DNA of 64,000 nucleotides from Haladaptatus sp. ZSTT2 (GTDB lineage: Archaea; Halobacteriota; Halobacteria; Halobacteriales; Halococcaceae). Position numbers and translations under genes: made by a program. Location: NCBI RefSeq assembly GCF_037081775.1, contig NZ_JBAMHQ010000001.1, forward strand, positions 2,046,001 through 2,110,000, read 5' to 3'. Positions 1 to 8,784 of this stretch are shown here, one piece after another. A model generated the notes under the pieces. The model was not told the origin of the DNA. It worked only from the letters and a program-made list of their open reading frames with translations, and made no database searches. How positions within the stretch are numbered: the stretch's first letter is position 1; each line of letters starts with the position of its first letter.

Positions 1-44
1 GCTACACCTTAGAAACCCTCCTCGAAGAACTCGCAGAAGAGTAG
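1..44 (+). CDS. C-terminal tail of a protein cut by the window edge
   Basis: Reading from base 3, the frame gives the residues YTLETLLEELAEE and then a TAG stop at 42-44. The acidic, helical tail in high-G+C codons looks like the end of a normal haloarchaeal protein. Too little is visible to name it. The next gene follows on the same strand, so they may share an operon. Confidence 0.55.
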   Translation, partial: YTLETLLEELAEE

Positions 45-78
45 GGAAATTATGTGTCTGCCCGCCCTCCATCCGGCC

Positions 79-411
79 ATGAGCGAGGCCCTCGCAGACG
101 CCCTCGAAACCCACCTGATGAGCTTTGGCGTGTACGTCACCGACGCCACAGTCACCACAGACACCCTCACTCTCGAATACGAGACGGTCGCGCCAGGAAC
201 CGGCGTCCCCCAACAGAGCGTCGGGCAGGTCATCACCGTCTACCGCGAACACAGCGAGCGTCCACGCCGTATCGAGGCGCGCGTCACGGACACCGACGGC
301 GACCTCCGCGGGACGTGGCACGTGGAAAAAGGCTGGCTCGAAGCGTTAGACGCAGAAGACATCACGGAAGTCGGCTTCTCTACGTACGTCCTGAACACCG
401 TAGAGGACTGA
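79..411 (+). CDS. small acidic protein of unknown function
   Basis: 110 residues from ATG 79 (MSEALADALETHL). An earlier in-frame ATG at 52 would add nine residues (MCLPALHPA) that do not look native, so 79 is preferred. The protein is soluble and acidic, with no membrane segment, cysteine pair or known catalytic motif; predicted beta strands fill the middle (residues about 20-75). It is followed after two bases by another unknown gene on the same strand, and the two probably form one transcript. It resembles small haloarchaea-specific families in composition, but I do not recognise a function. Confidence 0.7.
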   Translation: MSEALADALETHLMSFGVYVTDATVTTDTLTLEYETVAPGTGVPQQSVGQVITVYREHSERPRRIEARVTDTDGDLRGTWHVEKGWLEALDAEDITEVGFSTYVLNTVED

Positions 412-413
412 CG

Positions 414-827
414 ATGGATACGGCAGCGGTTCGACGCTTCCTGCTCGACACCCACGGCGACACCATCACAGAGACGCTCCGGTGTGCGGACGCCGTGCGT
501 GCGGCGTGGGATGGCGAGACGGTGACCGACCGCGCGCAGGTGGTGAAACCGTTTCGCGCGCTCTTGGGAAAGCGCGGCCTCCTCGACCAGTATCCCACAT
601 TGCTCGCCGGAGCCGTCGAAGCCGGTGGTGAGCGCCTGCAAGCCCCGTCGGTTGCCGCCCCACCCTACGTTATCGTGACCAGTACGGGGCCAGTGTTGCG
701 TGCGACCCTCCCGGAGGGCCGACTCGTCATCCGCATCGAGGCATTCCGCGTCGCTGGCCGGTCGCCTCCTTCCTACTCTCGAACAGAAACATCGTCAGAC
801 GATGCGCTCTCCGTTGATTATAGATAA
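414..827 (+). CDS. haloarchaeal protein of unknown function
   Basis: 137 residues from ATG 414, two bases after the TGA of the preceding gene, so the pair is very likely co-transcribed and translationally coupled. The first 70 residues look helical; residues about 85-115 (PPYVIVTSTGPVLRATLPEG and on) form a beta-rich patch. The tail from about residue 118 is Ser/Thr-rich and low in complexity. No catalytic motif or membrane segment is visible. An A+T-rich spacer follows. Function not recognised. Confidence 0.7.
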   Translation: MDTAAVRRFLLDTHGDTITETLRCADAVRAAWDGETVTDRAQVVKPFRALLGKRGLLDQYPTLLAGAVEAGGERLQAPSVAAPPYVIVTSTGPVLRATLPEGRLVIRIEAFRVAGRSPPSYSRTETSSDDALSVDYR

Positions 828-927
828 ATATTGCGACTGTTCATTTCGACTGATTTTCCTGTATAGTGACCTCATAATTATAGTGGTATGCCTGTAATAG
901 CTGAATAACGGTCAGGGGAGATTATCA
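828..927 (+). promoter_or_regulatory. A+T-rich spacer holding the end of one unit and the promoter of the zinc-ribbon gene
   Basis: About 100 bases markedly richer in A+T than the flanks. It contains several TATA-like runs (around 824-835 and 874-885), and a purine-rich AGGGGAG at 914-920 sits about eight bases before the GTG start of the next small gene, a plausible ribosome binding site. Confidence 0.4.
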
Positions 928-1074
928 GTGTTTAATCGAGTAAAAACCGTGTTTACCGTCAACGACGATCCGGTCGTCTACGAGTGCCGAGAGTGTGGAA
1001 CAACCGTGGAGTCTGCGTTCAGTGAGTGTCCCTATTGTGGCCAAGCCGAAATCGCCCGGCTGGAAGTCGAGTAA
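928..1074 (+). CDS. 48-residue zinc-ribbon microprotein
   Basis: The frame starts at GTG 928 and ends at TAA 1074 and encodes 48 residues. Two zinc knuckles are evident, YECRECG at about residues 18-24 and CPYCG at about 34-38, giving a CxxC-(x11)-CxxC four-cysteine site typical of haloarchaeal one-domain zinc-finger microproteins. A GGGGAG motif lies about eight bases upstream. The flanking A+T-rich promoter and the uninterrupted cysteine pattern make it a real gene. Such proteins are thought to bind nucleic acid or protein partners; the role here is unknown. Confidence 0.8.
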   Translation: MFNRVKTVFTVNDDPVVYECRECGTTVESAFSECPYCGQAEIARLEVE

Positions 1075-1122
1075 CAGGTATCCGAACGCTTTATTCATCT
1101 GACGAGAGTTGACTGACTTGGA

Positions 1123-1899
1123 ATGGGCCCGCCAACTCCACGTGAAGCGATAACTGCCATCGAGAAGCGGCGTGGGATTGTTACCTGCCTCAAAGACGAC
1201 CCACACGATACGCGCGACCTCGTGGATGCACTCGGTGCCTCTCGCTCGACCATCTACCGGGGGACGCGCGAGCTTGAGGCGCTCAGTCTCATCAAACAGG
1301 TGGGTGGGTCGTACGTGTTGACGACGTTTGGGCGGGCCGTCGCTGAGTCCTATTTTTCGTTTTACGACGACCTCGAAAGGCTCTGTGACCTCCAGCCGTC
1401 GCTTTCTGCCCTCTCGCGCGACGTCGACATTCCGACGCACGTTCTCACGGGTGCAACCGTTGTCCATGCCACCGAACACGACCCAGACCGCCCCGTCGCG
1501 GCTTTCGAACGCACTGTCCACGACGCAGACCACCTCCTCGGATTTTCACCCATCTCGCGGTCGCGCTACATCGACCTCTTTTCTGACGAACTGCTCGCGG
1601 GAAACCTCACCGCAGACCTCCTCACTACCGACGAGGTCGTTGAGTACATGCTCAGCGAATACGATGCGTTGCTCACGGACGTGTTCACCGTCGAAGAGTT
1701 CCGCTTTTTTGCAACCACCGACCCACTCCCGTTCGAACTCATGGTCGTCGAAGCGCCGCGTGAGTTCCTCACTGTGAGCCTCTACGACGAACAAAATCAC
1801 ATGCGCGCATTCCTCACGAACGACGACCCCGAGGCTATCGCGTGGGGGCGCGCGCAGTTCGACCGCTACCGAGAAAACGCGACCCTCGTAAACGCCTAG
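1123..1899 (+). CDS. winged-helix regulator with FilR1-like C-terminal domain
   Basis: 258 residues. Residues about 8-75 form a winged helix (DLVDALGASRSTIYRGTREL is the recognition region). The remainder matches the haloarchaeal layout of a helix-turn-helix joined to a methanogenesis-regulator FilR1-type sensor domain, including the terminal stretch ending in WGRAQFDRYRENA. A TATA-like CTTTATTC at 1089-1096 is about 30 bases before the ATG, suggesting a leaderless mRNA. It probably senses a small molecule; target unknown. It converges with the peroxiredoxin gene, and the two stop codons share one CTAG. Confidence 0.85.
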   Translation: MGPPTPREAITAIEKRRGIVTCLKDDPHDTRDLVDALGASRSTIYRGTRELEALSLIKQVGGSYVLTTFGRAVAESYFSFYDDLERLCDLQPSLSALSRDVDIPTHVLTGATVVHATEHDPDRPVAAFERTVHDADHLLGFSPISRSRYIDLFSDELLAGNLTADLLTTDEVVEYMLSEYDALLTDVFTVEEFRFFATTDPLPFELMVVEAPREFLTVSLYDEQNHMRAFLTNDDPEAIAWGRAQFDRYRENATLVNA

Positions 1900-2351
1900 G
1901 TGAGCGCGGAGAGGAGTTCGTCTGCGTGTCCCTCCGGCGACACCTTTTCATACGCCTCGACGATGGTTCCCTCCGGCCCGACGATGTACGTGTTGCGAAA
2001 CACCCCATCGAACGTCTTGCCGAACATGTTCTTCTCGCCGTAGGAGTCGTAGGCGCGGGCCACCGCGCCGTCCTCGTCGCTCAGCAGTTCAATGGGGAGG
2101 TCGTATTTCTCCTCGAACTTCTTCAGGTCGGAGACCGGGTCGTCGCTGATGGCGAGCACCGCCACGTCGCGTTCCTCGTAGGCGTCCCACGCGTCCCGAA
2201 ACCCACACGCTTCGGTGGTACAGCCGGGGGTGTCCGCCCGCGGGTAGAAGTAGACCACGACGTGCTTGCCAGCGTAGTCAGCGAGCGAAACGTCGTCGCC
2301 ATCTTGGTTTTTGAGCGTGAAGTCCGGAGCGTCGTCGCCGATTTCGAGCAT
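1896..2351 (-). CDS. bcp: thiol peroxidase, Bcp/PrxQ-type peroxiredoxin
   Basis: 151 residues, full family length. It reduces hydroperoxides in the cytoplasm using thioredoxin-type donors. The peroxidatic cysteine is C44 in TPGCTTEACG, and C49, five residues on, is the resolving cysteine typical of atypical two-Cys PrxQ. The thioredoxin-fold core (VVVYFYPRADTPGC) and the conserved FRNTYIVGPEG strand are present. It stands alone on this strand, next to an MFS gene that ends 25 bases upstream of its start. Confidence 0.93.
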   Translation of the reverse strand: MLEIGDDAPDFTLKNQDGDDVSLADYAGKHVVVYFYPRADTPGCTTEACGFRDAWDAYEERDVAVLAISDDPVSDLKKFEEKYDLPIELLSDEDGAVARAYDSYGEKNMFGKTFDGVFRNTYIVGPEGTIVEAYEKVSPEGHADELLSALT

Positions 2352-2375
2352 ACCGTCGCTTCGGGTGCCACGACA

Positions 2376-3644
2376 TTATGCTGTTGGCTCCACGCCAAAG
2401 ACGAGGAAGTAGCCCGTTCCGAGGAGGCCAACCACGGTTGCACTCGTGAATGCGAGCGTTGGCGACTGGCTGTAGAGGAGCCCGCCAACCGCCGCACCGG
2501 GCACGGTGAGAGCGTTTCTGAGTAAGTAGTAGGCGCCGGTCACTCGCCCGCCTGCGCCCGTTTTCGCGGGACCAACGATGAGCGCCTTGTGCGCGGGGAG
2601 TCCGGCAAAGCGCAGCCCCGAAAAGGCGAACACAAGCGCGACGAGCGCGGCGTCTGCGGGCACCGAAATCAGGAGTATCGGGGTGAGCGCGTACACCGAA
2701 AACCCGGTCGCAACGACCGGTTTCAGTCCGCGACGGTCTGCCACCCACGCGCTCGGGAGCATCACGAGCAGGGCAACCGCCATCTCGACGGCGAGCAGGA
2801 CGCCGAAGAAGGCTTCCGGGCGCAAGAATCCGATGACGGGGAGCCTCACGCTCACCTGCAACTGGTCGACGACGACGAGGACGAAAAACACGTGGACCAT
2901 GCCGTTTGCGAACCGGACGAGCGTATCCCCGACGAGCAGCGGCCGGAGTGGTTTCGGGAGCGCCGCGAGGTCTTCACGGACCGAGGCAAGCCCGCCCCAC
3001 GCCTTGCCAATCGTGTCGCCAGTCGGGTCGTAGAGGACGCGCTGGGCAACCGTCGCAAGGACGGCGAAGCCGATGGCGACGACCAACACCGCCTGAAAGC
3101 CGTCGAGGAGACCGACCGTGGCCGCGAAAATGGCCGTTGCAATGAGCGGGCCAAGCAGGAAGCCGACGCGGCGCACCACTTCGGTGGCCGCAAAACCGCG
3201 AGCGAGGTGGGCCGCATCGACGCTCTGTTTGACGAGCGCGAACGTCGCGCCGAGGCCGAGTGAGTTCCACGCTTGGACGAGCACGAGGCCGACGAACAGC
3301 CACGCCCATGCCGGAAGCGGGCCGCCGAGGCCGGGCGCGAGAAACCAGAGTACGAAGCCACCAACTGAGAGCACGCCGAACAGCGTGAGCGCGCGGCGCG
3401 TCCCGATGCGGTCGGAAATCGCCCCGCCGGGGTAGGGATAGACGGCCGCAATGAACTGCTTGAAACTCCCGAACACGCCGATGACGCCCGCACCCGCGCC
3501 GAGCGCCTGCAAGTAGGCGGCGATGTAGCGGTCGGTCATCTGGTATGAAAGGCTGAACGCGAGCATCGCAACCGACAACACGAGCACGTCGCGTTCGAGT
3601 CCTGCAACCTCACGGAGCGTCTCACGGACGCCGTCACCTGCCAT
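2376..3644 (-). CDS. MFS transporter
   Basis: 422 residues with about twelve hydrophobic segments and the MFS loop signature after the second segment (GGAISDRIGTRRALTLFG, about residues 73-90) and its echo after the eighth (SAWVADRRGLKP). The long central cytoplasmic loop at about 210-235 is acidic. Substrate cannot be told from the sequence. The start MAGDGVRETL gives a short cytoplasmic N-terminus before segment 1. It may be co-transcribed with the small membrane protein upstream. Confidence 0.9.
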   Translation of the reverse strand: MAGDGVRETLREVAGLERDVLVLSVAMLAFSLSYQMTDRYIAAYLQALGAGAGVIGVFGSFKQFIAAVYPYPGGAISDRIGTRRALTLFGVLSVGGFVLWFLAPGLGGPLPAWAWLFVGLVLVQAWNSLGLGATFALVKQSVDAAHLARGFAATEVVRRVGFLLGPLIATAIFAATVGLLDGFQAVLVVAIGFAVLATVAQRVLYDPTGDTIGKAWGGLASVREDLAALPKPLRPLLVGDTLVRFANGMVHVFFVLVVVDQLQVSVRLPVIGFLRPEAFFGVLLAVEMAVALLVMLPSAWVADRRGLKPVVATGFSVYALTPILLISVPADAALVALVFAFSGLRFAGLPAHKALIVGPAKTGAGGRVTGAYYLLRNALTVPGAAVGGLLYSQSPTLAFTSATVVGLLGTGYFLVFGVEPTA

Positions 3645-3683
3645 ACGACAGGTCAGGCCGCAAGCACGATAGCGGTTTTCACG

Positions 3684-3821
3684 CTACTGGCGTCTCGTCT
3701 CTTCGTCGTCCGCTTCGAGCCAGATGCGGTCGAACCACGCTGCCCGCCACCGCCAGCGAAGCCACTGGTGGACGGCGAGAATGGCGAAAAACGCCCCCAC
3801 GACCAGTAGGCTCAGGTCCAT
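3684..3821 (-). CDS. 45-residue single-pass membrane protein
   Basis: The reverse strand reads ATG (3819-3821) through TAG (3684-3686), 45 residues. Residues 3-17 (LSLLVVGAFFAILAV) form one membrane segment. A Trp/Arg-rich interfacial stretch follows (HQWLRWRWRAAWFDRIW), then an acidic tail ending in EADDEETRRQ. That layout, high-G+C codons and its position 39 bases before the MFS gene on the same strand support a real microprotein, perhaps a partner of the transporter. Function unknown. Confidence 0.65.
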   Translation of the reverse strand: MDLSLLVVGAFFAILAVHQWLRWRWRAAWFDRIWLEADDEETRRQ

Positions 3822-3868
3822 GGGTGAAAGACGGGCCGGGACGTCCTAAAGCTAGCTTCTGAGACAGG

Positions 3869-5074
3869 TCAGACGCGCCGGCGGAGCAGGAACGACACCA
3901 CGAGCACCGAGAGCACGGCCGTGAGCACCGTGAATCCCGGTAGGCCGACGTTCGTGGTCGTCTGTTCTGTGGTCTCGGTCGTCATCTGTTCGGTCGTCGT
4001 CTGCGCCGTCGTCGTCTGCTCGCTGGCTTCGATACCTTCGACGGTGATTGGGTCCGATTCGAGGCCGTCGGTCGTCGCCACCAGTTCGTGGTCGCCCGCA
4101 CTTTCGATGGCCGTCACGAGCACGCCTTGCTCGTTCGTCTCGCCGACGGCTTCGCCATCGAGGGTGATGGTGGCCCCTGAGACGAGGTCGCCGTACTCGT
4201 CGGTGACTTCGAGGCGCACGTTTTCACCGACGACGATGCGGCTCTGTGCGGCTTCGACGTGGAGCGACGGTTCGCGTCTGATGTTCACGTCGTACGTCCG
4301 CGAGCGCTCGGGGATGGTCACATCGACCGTGCGTTCTGTGTAGCCGTCCTTGGTAACGGTTGCGCTGATGGCCGTGTTCACGGGAATCTGTAGGGTGGCC
4401 TCGCCGTTTCCAAGCGTCGTGACCGTCGAGCCGCCGACCGTCACGCGCGCATCCTCAATGGGGCGCGCCGGGTCGAAGTGGTCGTCTGCCACGACGAACT
4501 GGACGGTCACCGAACCGCGTTCGAGTTCGTACTCGCGGTTGATGTCGCCGGTCACCGAAAGCGGCCCGCCGCCGGTGTAGTAGCCCGCTTTGAACACGCT
4601 GATGCGGTACTCGCCGCGTTCGATGGTGTCCGTCTCGACCAGCCCGTCGCTGTCGGTGTTCGCACGGACGACCTCACGGCCGTTTTGCGACAGGATGACG
4701 CGCGCGCCCTCTACGGGGCCGTTTTCGTCTATGACGCTGATGTCAGCAGACCCTTTTTTCGCCACGTTGATGGTGACTTCCTGTTCGCTCACGTCTTCGA
4801 TGACGAATGGACGATTACGGATAAAATCGGGGTGCGACACGGTGACGGTGACGGTCTCGTCTTCGGGAACGTCGAGGAACGCTTTGCCGTTCCCGGCGGT
4901 GGTTCGTGTGGTCTCTCCCCCGTCCCACGACGCGGTGAGTTCCGCCCCGCCGACGGCGTTGCCCGAGTCATCCACGACGCTTACGGTGAGTGTCACGGTT
5001 TCTTGTGCGGCGACTGGCCCTGCGACAATTGAGAAAAGCATGACGAGGGCGACGATTAACGCACGAATTCTCAT
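3869..5074 (-). CDS. secreted surface protein with Ig-like/carboxypeptidase-regulatory repeats and PGF-CTERM anchor
   Basis: 401 residues. A Sec signal peptide spans about 1-23 (ALIVALVMLFSIVAGPVAAQ). Four or so beta-sandwich modules of the carboxypeptidase-regulatory/Ig-like kind follow, each with a G-A-x-V/I-T/E start such as VGGAELTASWDG, VEGARVILSQNG and VSGATITLDGEA. A Thr/Glu/Gln-rich linker at about 353-376 is a likely glycosylation region. The end, LPGFTVLTAVLSVLVVSFLL plus RRRV, is a PGF-CTERM sorting signal, so an archaeosortase A would cut it and attach lipid. A TATA-like GATTTATAGT lies about 27 bases upstream. Confidence 0.85.
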   Translation of the reverse strand: MRIRALIVALVMLFSIVAGPVAAQETVTLTVSVVDDSGNAVGGAELTASWDGGETTRTTAGNGKAFLDVPEDETVTVTVSHPDFIRNRPFVIEDVSEQEVTINVAKKGSADISVIDENGPVEGARVILSQNGREVVRANTDSDGLVETDTIERGEYRISVFKAGYYTGGGPLSVTGDINREYELERGSVTVQFVVADDHFDPARPIEDARVTVGGSTVTTLGNGEATLQIPVNTAISATVTKDGYTERTVDVTIPERSRTYDVNIRREPSLHVEAAQSRIVVGENVRLEVTDEYGDLVSGATITLDGEAVGETNEQGVLVTAIESAGDHELVATTDGLESDPITVEGIEASEQTTTAQTTTEQMTTETTEQTTTNVGLPGFTVLTAVLSVLVVSFLLRRRV

Positions 5075-5230
5075 AGGGTACCCTTCATGTCCGAAGACTA
5101 TAAATCTCTGTTATACTGTCGCATCCGTGTCCGATACGGGTGCAGTCGGCTGAATCTTTGCGCAAACGGAGGCTGTTGAAAATCCCATTTTCCGGCCACC
5201 TGTTTGACCGCAAAGAGGTGTCTGACGCCG

Positions 5231-6613
5231 CTATAGGTCGTCTTTTGCCGCGCGAAACAGCCCATCGAGAATCTCCGGCGTTGTCGGGTGGTACGCCCGG
5301 TCGGGAAGCGTGCGTACGTCCATCTCGTTCGCCACGACGACTTGCATCGTCTTCGCCATCACGTCCGCGTGGTAGTGCAGTCCCTGATACCCGAGGACGG
5401 TGCCATCGCGCGCGCAAACGAGTGAGGCGGTTCCTTCCGGGTGATTTTTTGTCTTGAACACGCCGTCGCTCGACGCCTCGCGGGTGACGGTGATGGGGTC
5501 GAAGCCCGCCTCGCGCGCCGATTTTTCGGTGTGGCCCACCCGAGCGTAGGGATACACGCCGAGCCCCGAGAACACGACGAGGTGGCGGTAGTTTTCGTAC
5601 GCTTCGACCGGCTCGCCCGCGCGGTCTGCGAGGATGTTTTCTGCGGCTTTGAACCCCTGTTCTTTGGCGACGTGCAACAGCGGCTCTTTGTCGTTCGCGT
5701 CGCCCACGACGTAGGTTCGCTCGTCTTCAACAGCTTGCATCGTCTCGCTCACCCACCCGCGTTCGACCGTGAGACTGGTGTTTTCGAGCCCGAGACCATC
5801 CACGTTCGGACGCCGTCCCGTGAACACGAACAGGTCGTCGGCCTCGATAATTTCCTCCTCACCGTCGCGTTCGACGGTCAGCCGAACGCCCTCGGCCGTC
5901 TGTTCGACCGACTGCTCGTGGGTGTGCGTCAGAATCTCGATGTCGAACTGGTTGCGGTAGAGATCGAGAATCCAGTCGCCGTACTCGGCTGGCGCGTCGT
6001 CGAGCGGGCGGGCGTCGTGCTCGATGACCGTAACCGAGACGCCACACTCGCTCAGATACGGCGCGAGTTCGAGGCCGATGACGCCAAAGCCCATCACGAT
6101 TCCCGAATCGGGGAGCGAGGGTGTATCGAGCACGTCGTCGCTCGTCCAAAAGTCAACCTCGTCTATCCCCTCGATATCGGGCACGTTGACGGTCGAACCA
6201 GTGGCAATTACGAGGTAGTCCGGTTCGATGGTTCTGTCACCGACTTCGACCACGCGGTCTCCGAGGAGGGTTGCGGTGTCGTGAATGAACTCGACGTTCT
6301 CTCGTTTCGCAAGCCGGTGGACGGCCTCTCGACGGTGTTTGGCGAAGTTCGAGATGTGCACGTCTTTGGTTTCGACCACTCGGTCGAGGTTCACTTCGGG
6401 GACGCCGGAAAGCCGGTCGTCGTGGCGAGCTTGAAAGCGGTGGGCAGCCGCAGACAGCACTTCCTTCGAGGGCATACAGCCACGGAGAATACAGAGGCCG
6501 CCGCCCGGCTCGCCGTCGTCTACGAGCGTGAGGTCTACAGCCTCGTCTGCGAGCGACTGGGCGACGGCGACCCCGGCGCTCCCGTACGCGCCGATGATTG
6601 CGACGTGCGTCAT
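5231..6613 (-). CDS. FAD-dependent pyridine-nucleotide disulfide oxidoreductase
   Basis: 460 residues, the length of dihydrolipoamide dehydrogenase and mercuric reductase. The redox pair is C42 and C47 or thereabouts in GGLCILRGCMPSKE. An FAD/NAD fold with GFGVIGLELAPYLSE near residue 175, YVVGDAN for FAD near 305 and a C-terminal dimerisation domain with YHPTTPEI (active-site His-Glu) are all present. The first nucleotide-binding loop reads IGAYGSAGVAVAQS, so GxGxxG is not exact. No 2-oxoacid dehydrogenase genes are nearby, so the disulfide substrate is unknown. Confidence 0.88.
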   Translation of the reverse strand: MTHVAIIGAYGSAGVAVAQSLADEAVDLTLVDDGEPGGGLCILRGCMPSKEVLSAAAHRFQARHDDRLSGVPEVNLDRVVETKDVHISNFAKHRREAVHRLAKRENVEFIHDTATLLGDRVVEVGDRTIEPDYLVIATGSTVNVPDIEGIDEVDFWTSDDVLDTPSLPDSGIVMGFGVIGLELAPYLSECGVSVTVIEHDARPLDDAPAEYGDWILDLYRNQFDIEILTHTHEQSVEQTAEGVRLTVERDGEEEIIEADDLFVFTGRRPNVDGLGLENTSLTVERGWVSETMQAVEDERTYVVGDANDKEPLLHVAKEQGFKAAENILADRAGEPVEAYENYRHLVVFSGLGVYPYARVGHTEKSAREAGFDPITVTREASSDGVFKTKNHPEGTASLVCARDGTVLGYQGLHYHADVMAKTMQVVVANEMDVRTLPDRAYHPTTPEILDGLFRAAKDDL

Positions 6614-6655
6614 GTCCTACCCGAGGCAAGCGACTCGGTTAGTCGTTTGGCCCGT

Positions 6656-8671
6656 TCACTCGGCGCGCCGACCCGCGTGCCCCGGGTAGTCGCGCTCGAA
6701 GCGCGATTCGATTTCCTCGCGCGAAAACTCGATGATGACCGGACGGCCGTGAGGGCAGGCGTAGGGATTCTCACACGCATCGAGCGCGGCGAGCAGGTCA
6801 ACCACCGACCCTTCGGTGAGCGACGTGTTGCCGGTAATCGACGGATAGCACGCCAAGTCTCCGAGGAGATGTTCGCGAACGGCATCGACCGTCTCCGCGG
6901 GGCGCTCAGCGGAGACGAACTCGGAGAGCACATCCCGGAGCAACGCCGGGTCTGCGGCCCCCGCCACCACCGCCGGAACCGCGGTCAGTTCGACCATGCG
7001 CTCTGCTTCGAGCGTCGCCTCGAACCCGAGTTCTGCAAGTGCTTCACGGTACGCTGAGAACAACTCAGCCTCGCGAGCGGTGAGTTCGAGCGCGACGGGC
7101 GTAGCGAGTTCTTGGGCGGGCACGTCGCCCAAAAACTGCTGTTTGAGACGTTCGTAGTTCACGCGCTCGTCGGCTGCATGCTGATCTACGAGCACCATCC
7201 CGTCCGGCGTCTCCGCGACGATGTAGGTATCAGAGATCTGGCCAAGCACCCGCAACGACGGCAACCGGTCGTATCCGGTTTCCTCGCTCGTCGGCTCGCC
7301 GGTCAGCGTCTGCTGTTCGGGTTGGGAGCGGAATTTTCGGCGTGGTTCCGGGTTTTTGTGTTGTGTTTTTCCCTGCGCTGTTTCCGGCGTGGGCTGTGGC
7401 TGATTCGCGACTTCCTCACTTTCGGATGGCTGCTCGGCCGACGGTCGTGACGCCGCCGCAGGCCGCGACCGTCGCCGTCGTTCGGGGCGCGAGTCAGAAT
7501 GCCGCCGAGTGCGTCTGCGGGTTGCGGGATGCGAAATAGACGTGCTCGGTTCATCGGTTGCGTCGGCCGCAGCCTCCTCTGTTGCTTCCTCACGCTCAGT
7601 CTCGGGTACGATTTCGGTCTGTTCGGGTGCTGAGCGACCGCGTGGGGCCGACGTTCTGACCAACCCTTCGCGCATGAGCACACCTTCGACGGCGTGTTTC
7701 ACCTGGTCGTGAACCGCCGCGTCGTCACCGAATCGCACCTCCATCTTTCGTGGGTGGACATTCACGTCCACGGTGTCTGCGGGAACGTCGAGAAACAGTA
7801 CCGCGAACGGGTAGCGGTCGGGGGCAATCTGCGAGCCGTAGGCTTCGACCACCGCGTTGCGGACGGGTTTCGAGGTAACGTACCGGCCGTTGACGTAGGT
7901 CGAGACGTACTCAGAACTGCTCCGGGTGGTTTCGGGGTGGCTTACGACGCCTGAGAGGTCTGCGAGTGGGCCGGGCGGCACCTGTTCGACCGCCATCATC
8001 GACGACGCCACCTCGCGGCCGTACACCGAGAGAATTGTTGCTTCGAGCGACCCTTGCCCGGTGGTCGAAAACACCTCCCGGTCGTTGTGGGTGAGCGTCA
8101 CCGCGATGTCGGGGTTGGCGAGGGCGTACTGGGTGACGACGGCGTTCACGTGGGCGAACTCCGTCCCGTCTTGTTTAAGGTACTTCTTTCGAGCGGGCGT
8201 GTTGAAAAAGAGGTCTTCGACTTCGATGGTCGTCCCGGCCGGACACCCGGCGGGCTTTACGTGCTCGACGCTCCCGCCTTCGTAGCGCAGTTCCGTGCCG
8301 GTGTCGCCACCGCGCGGTTTCGTGCGGATGGAAAGCCGCGAGACCGCGCCGATGACGTGGAGTGCCTCGCCGCGAAAGCCGAGCGTGCCGATGCCAGCTT
8401 CGAGGTCAGAAACGTCTCGAATCTTGCTCGTGGTGTGTTTTTGAATTGCCAGTTCCACGTCGTCGCGGCTCATTCCAACGCCGTCGTCGGTGATTTTGAT
8501 GCCATCTTTGCCACCGCGTTCGACGGCGACGGTGATGCGCGTGGCGTCTGCGTCGATGCTGTTTTCGACCAGTTCTTTCACCACGGACGCCGGGCGTTCG
8601 ACAACCTCGCCCGCCGCGATTCGCTCGATGGTGGTCGCGTCGAGCTGGCGGATGGCGGGCCGGTCGCTCAT
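6656..8671 (-). CDS. mutL: DNA mismatch repair protein MutL
   Basis: 671 residues from the ATG at 8671; an upstream in-frame start would add 30 residues unlike any MutL. The N-terminal GHKL ATPase has VVKELVENSIDA (Glu 36), DDGVGM (62-67) and GFRGEAL (98-104). A disordered acidic/Arg-rich linker spans about 345-465. The C-terminal domain carries the endonuclease motif DQHAADERVNYE (496-507), matching DQHA(x)2E(x)4E, and CPHGRP (639-644), so this MutL should be able to nick. Two mutS genes lie 21 and 34 kb away. Confidence 0.95.
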   Translation of the reverse strand: MSDRPAIRQLDATTIERIAAGEVVERPASVVKELVENSIDADATRITVAVERGGKDGIKITDDGVGMSRDDVELAIQKHTTSKIRDVSDLEAGIGTLGFRGEALHVIGAVSRLSIRTKPRGGDTGTELRYEGGSVEHVKPAGCPAGTTIEVEDLFFNTPARKKYLKQDGTEFAHVNAVVTQYALANPDIAVTLTHNDREVFSTTGQGSLEATILSVYGREVASSMMAVEQVPPGPLADLSGVVSHPETTRSSSEYVSTYVNGRYVTSKPVRNAVVEAYGSQIAPDRYPFAVLFLDVPADTVDVNVHPRKMEVRFGDDAAVHDQVKHAVEGVLMREGLVRTSAPRGRSAPEQTEIVPETEREEATEEAAADATDEPSTSISHPATRRRTRRHSDSRPERRRRSRPAAASRPSAEQPSESEEVANQPQPTPETAQGKTQHKNPEPRRKFRSQPEQQTLTGEPTSEETGYDRLPSLRVLGQISDTYIVAETPDGMVLVDQHAADERVNYERLKQQFLGDVPAQELATPVALELTAREAELFSAYREALAELGFEATLEAERMVELTAVPAVVAGAADPALLRDVLSEFVSAERPAETVDAVREHLLGDLACYPSITGNTSLTEGSVVDLLAALDACENPYACPHGRPVIIEFSREEIESRFERDYPGHAGRRAE

Positions 8672-8784
8672 CGTCCCTCCGGCTGTGTGGTGACTGTTCG
8701 AACGCGCCGCGTACAGAGACAGTCGGTCATTGTCCACATCGACGCGATACCACCCTATCAATCCGGTGTTGGTCGCACCGCCTC

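Noticed and set aside
5441-7057. Long open frame of 538 codons on the + strand
   Set aside because: Antisense to the disulfide oxidoreductase and mutL, both conserved; long antisense frames are common at this base composition.
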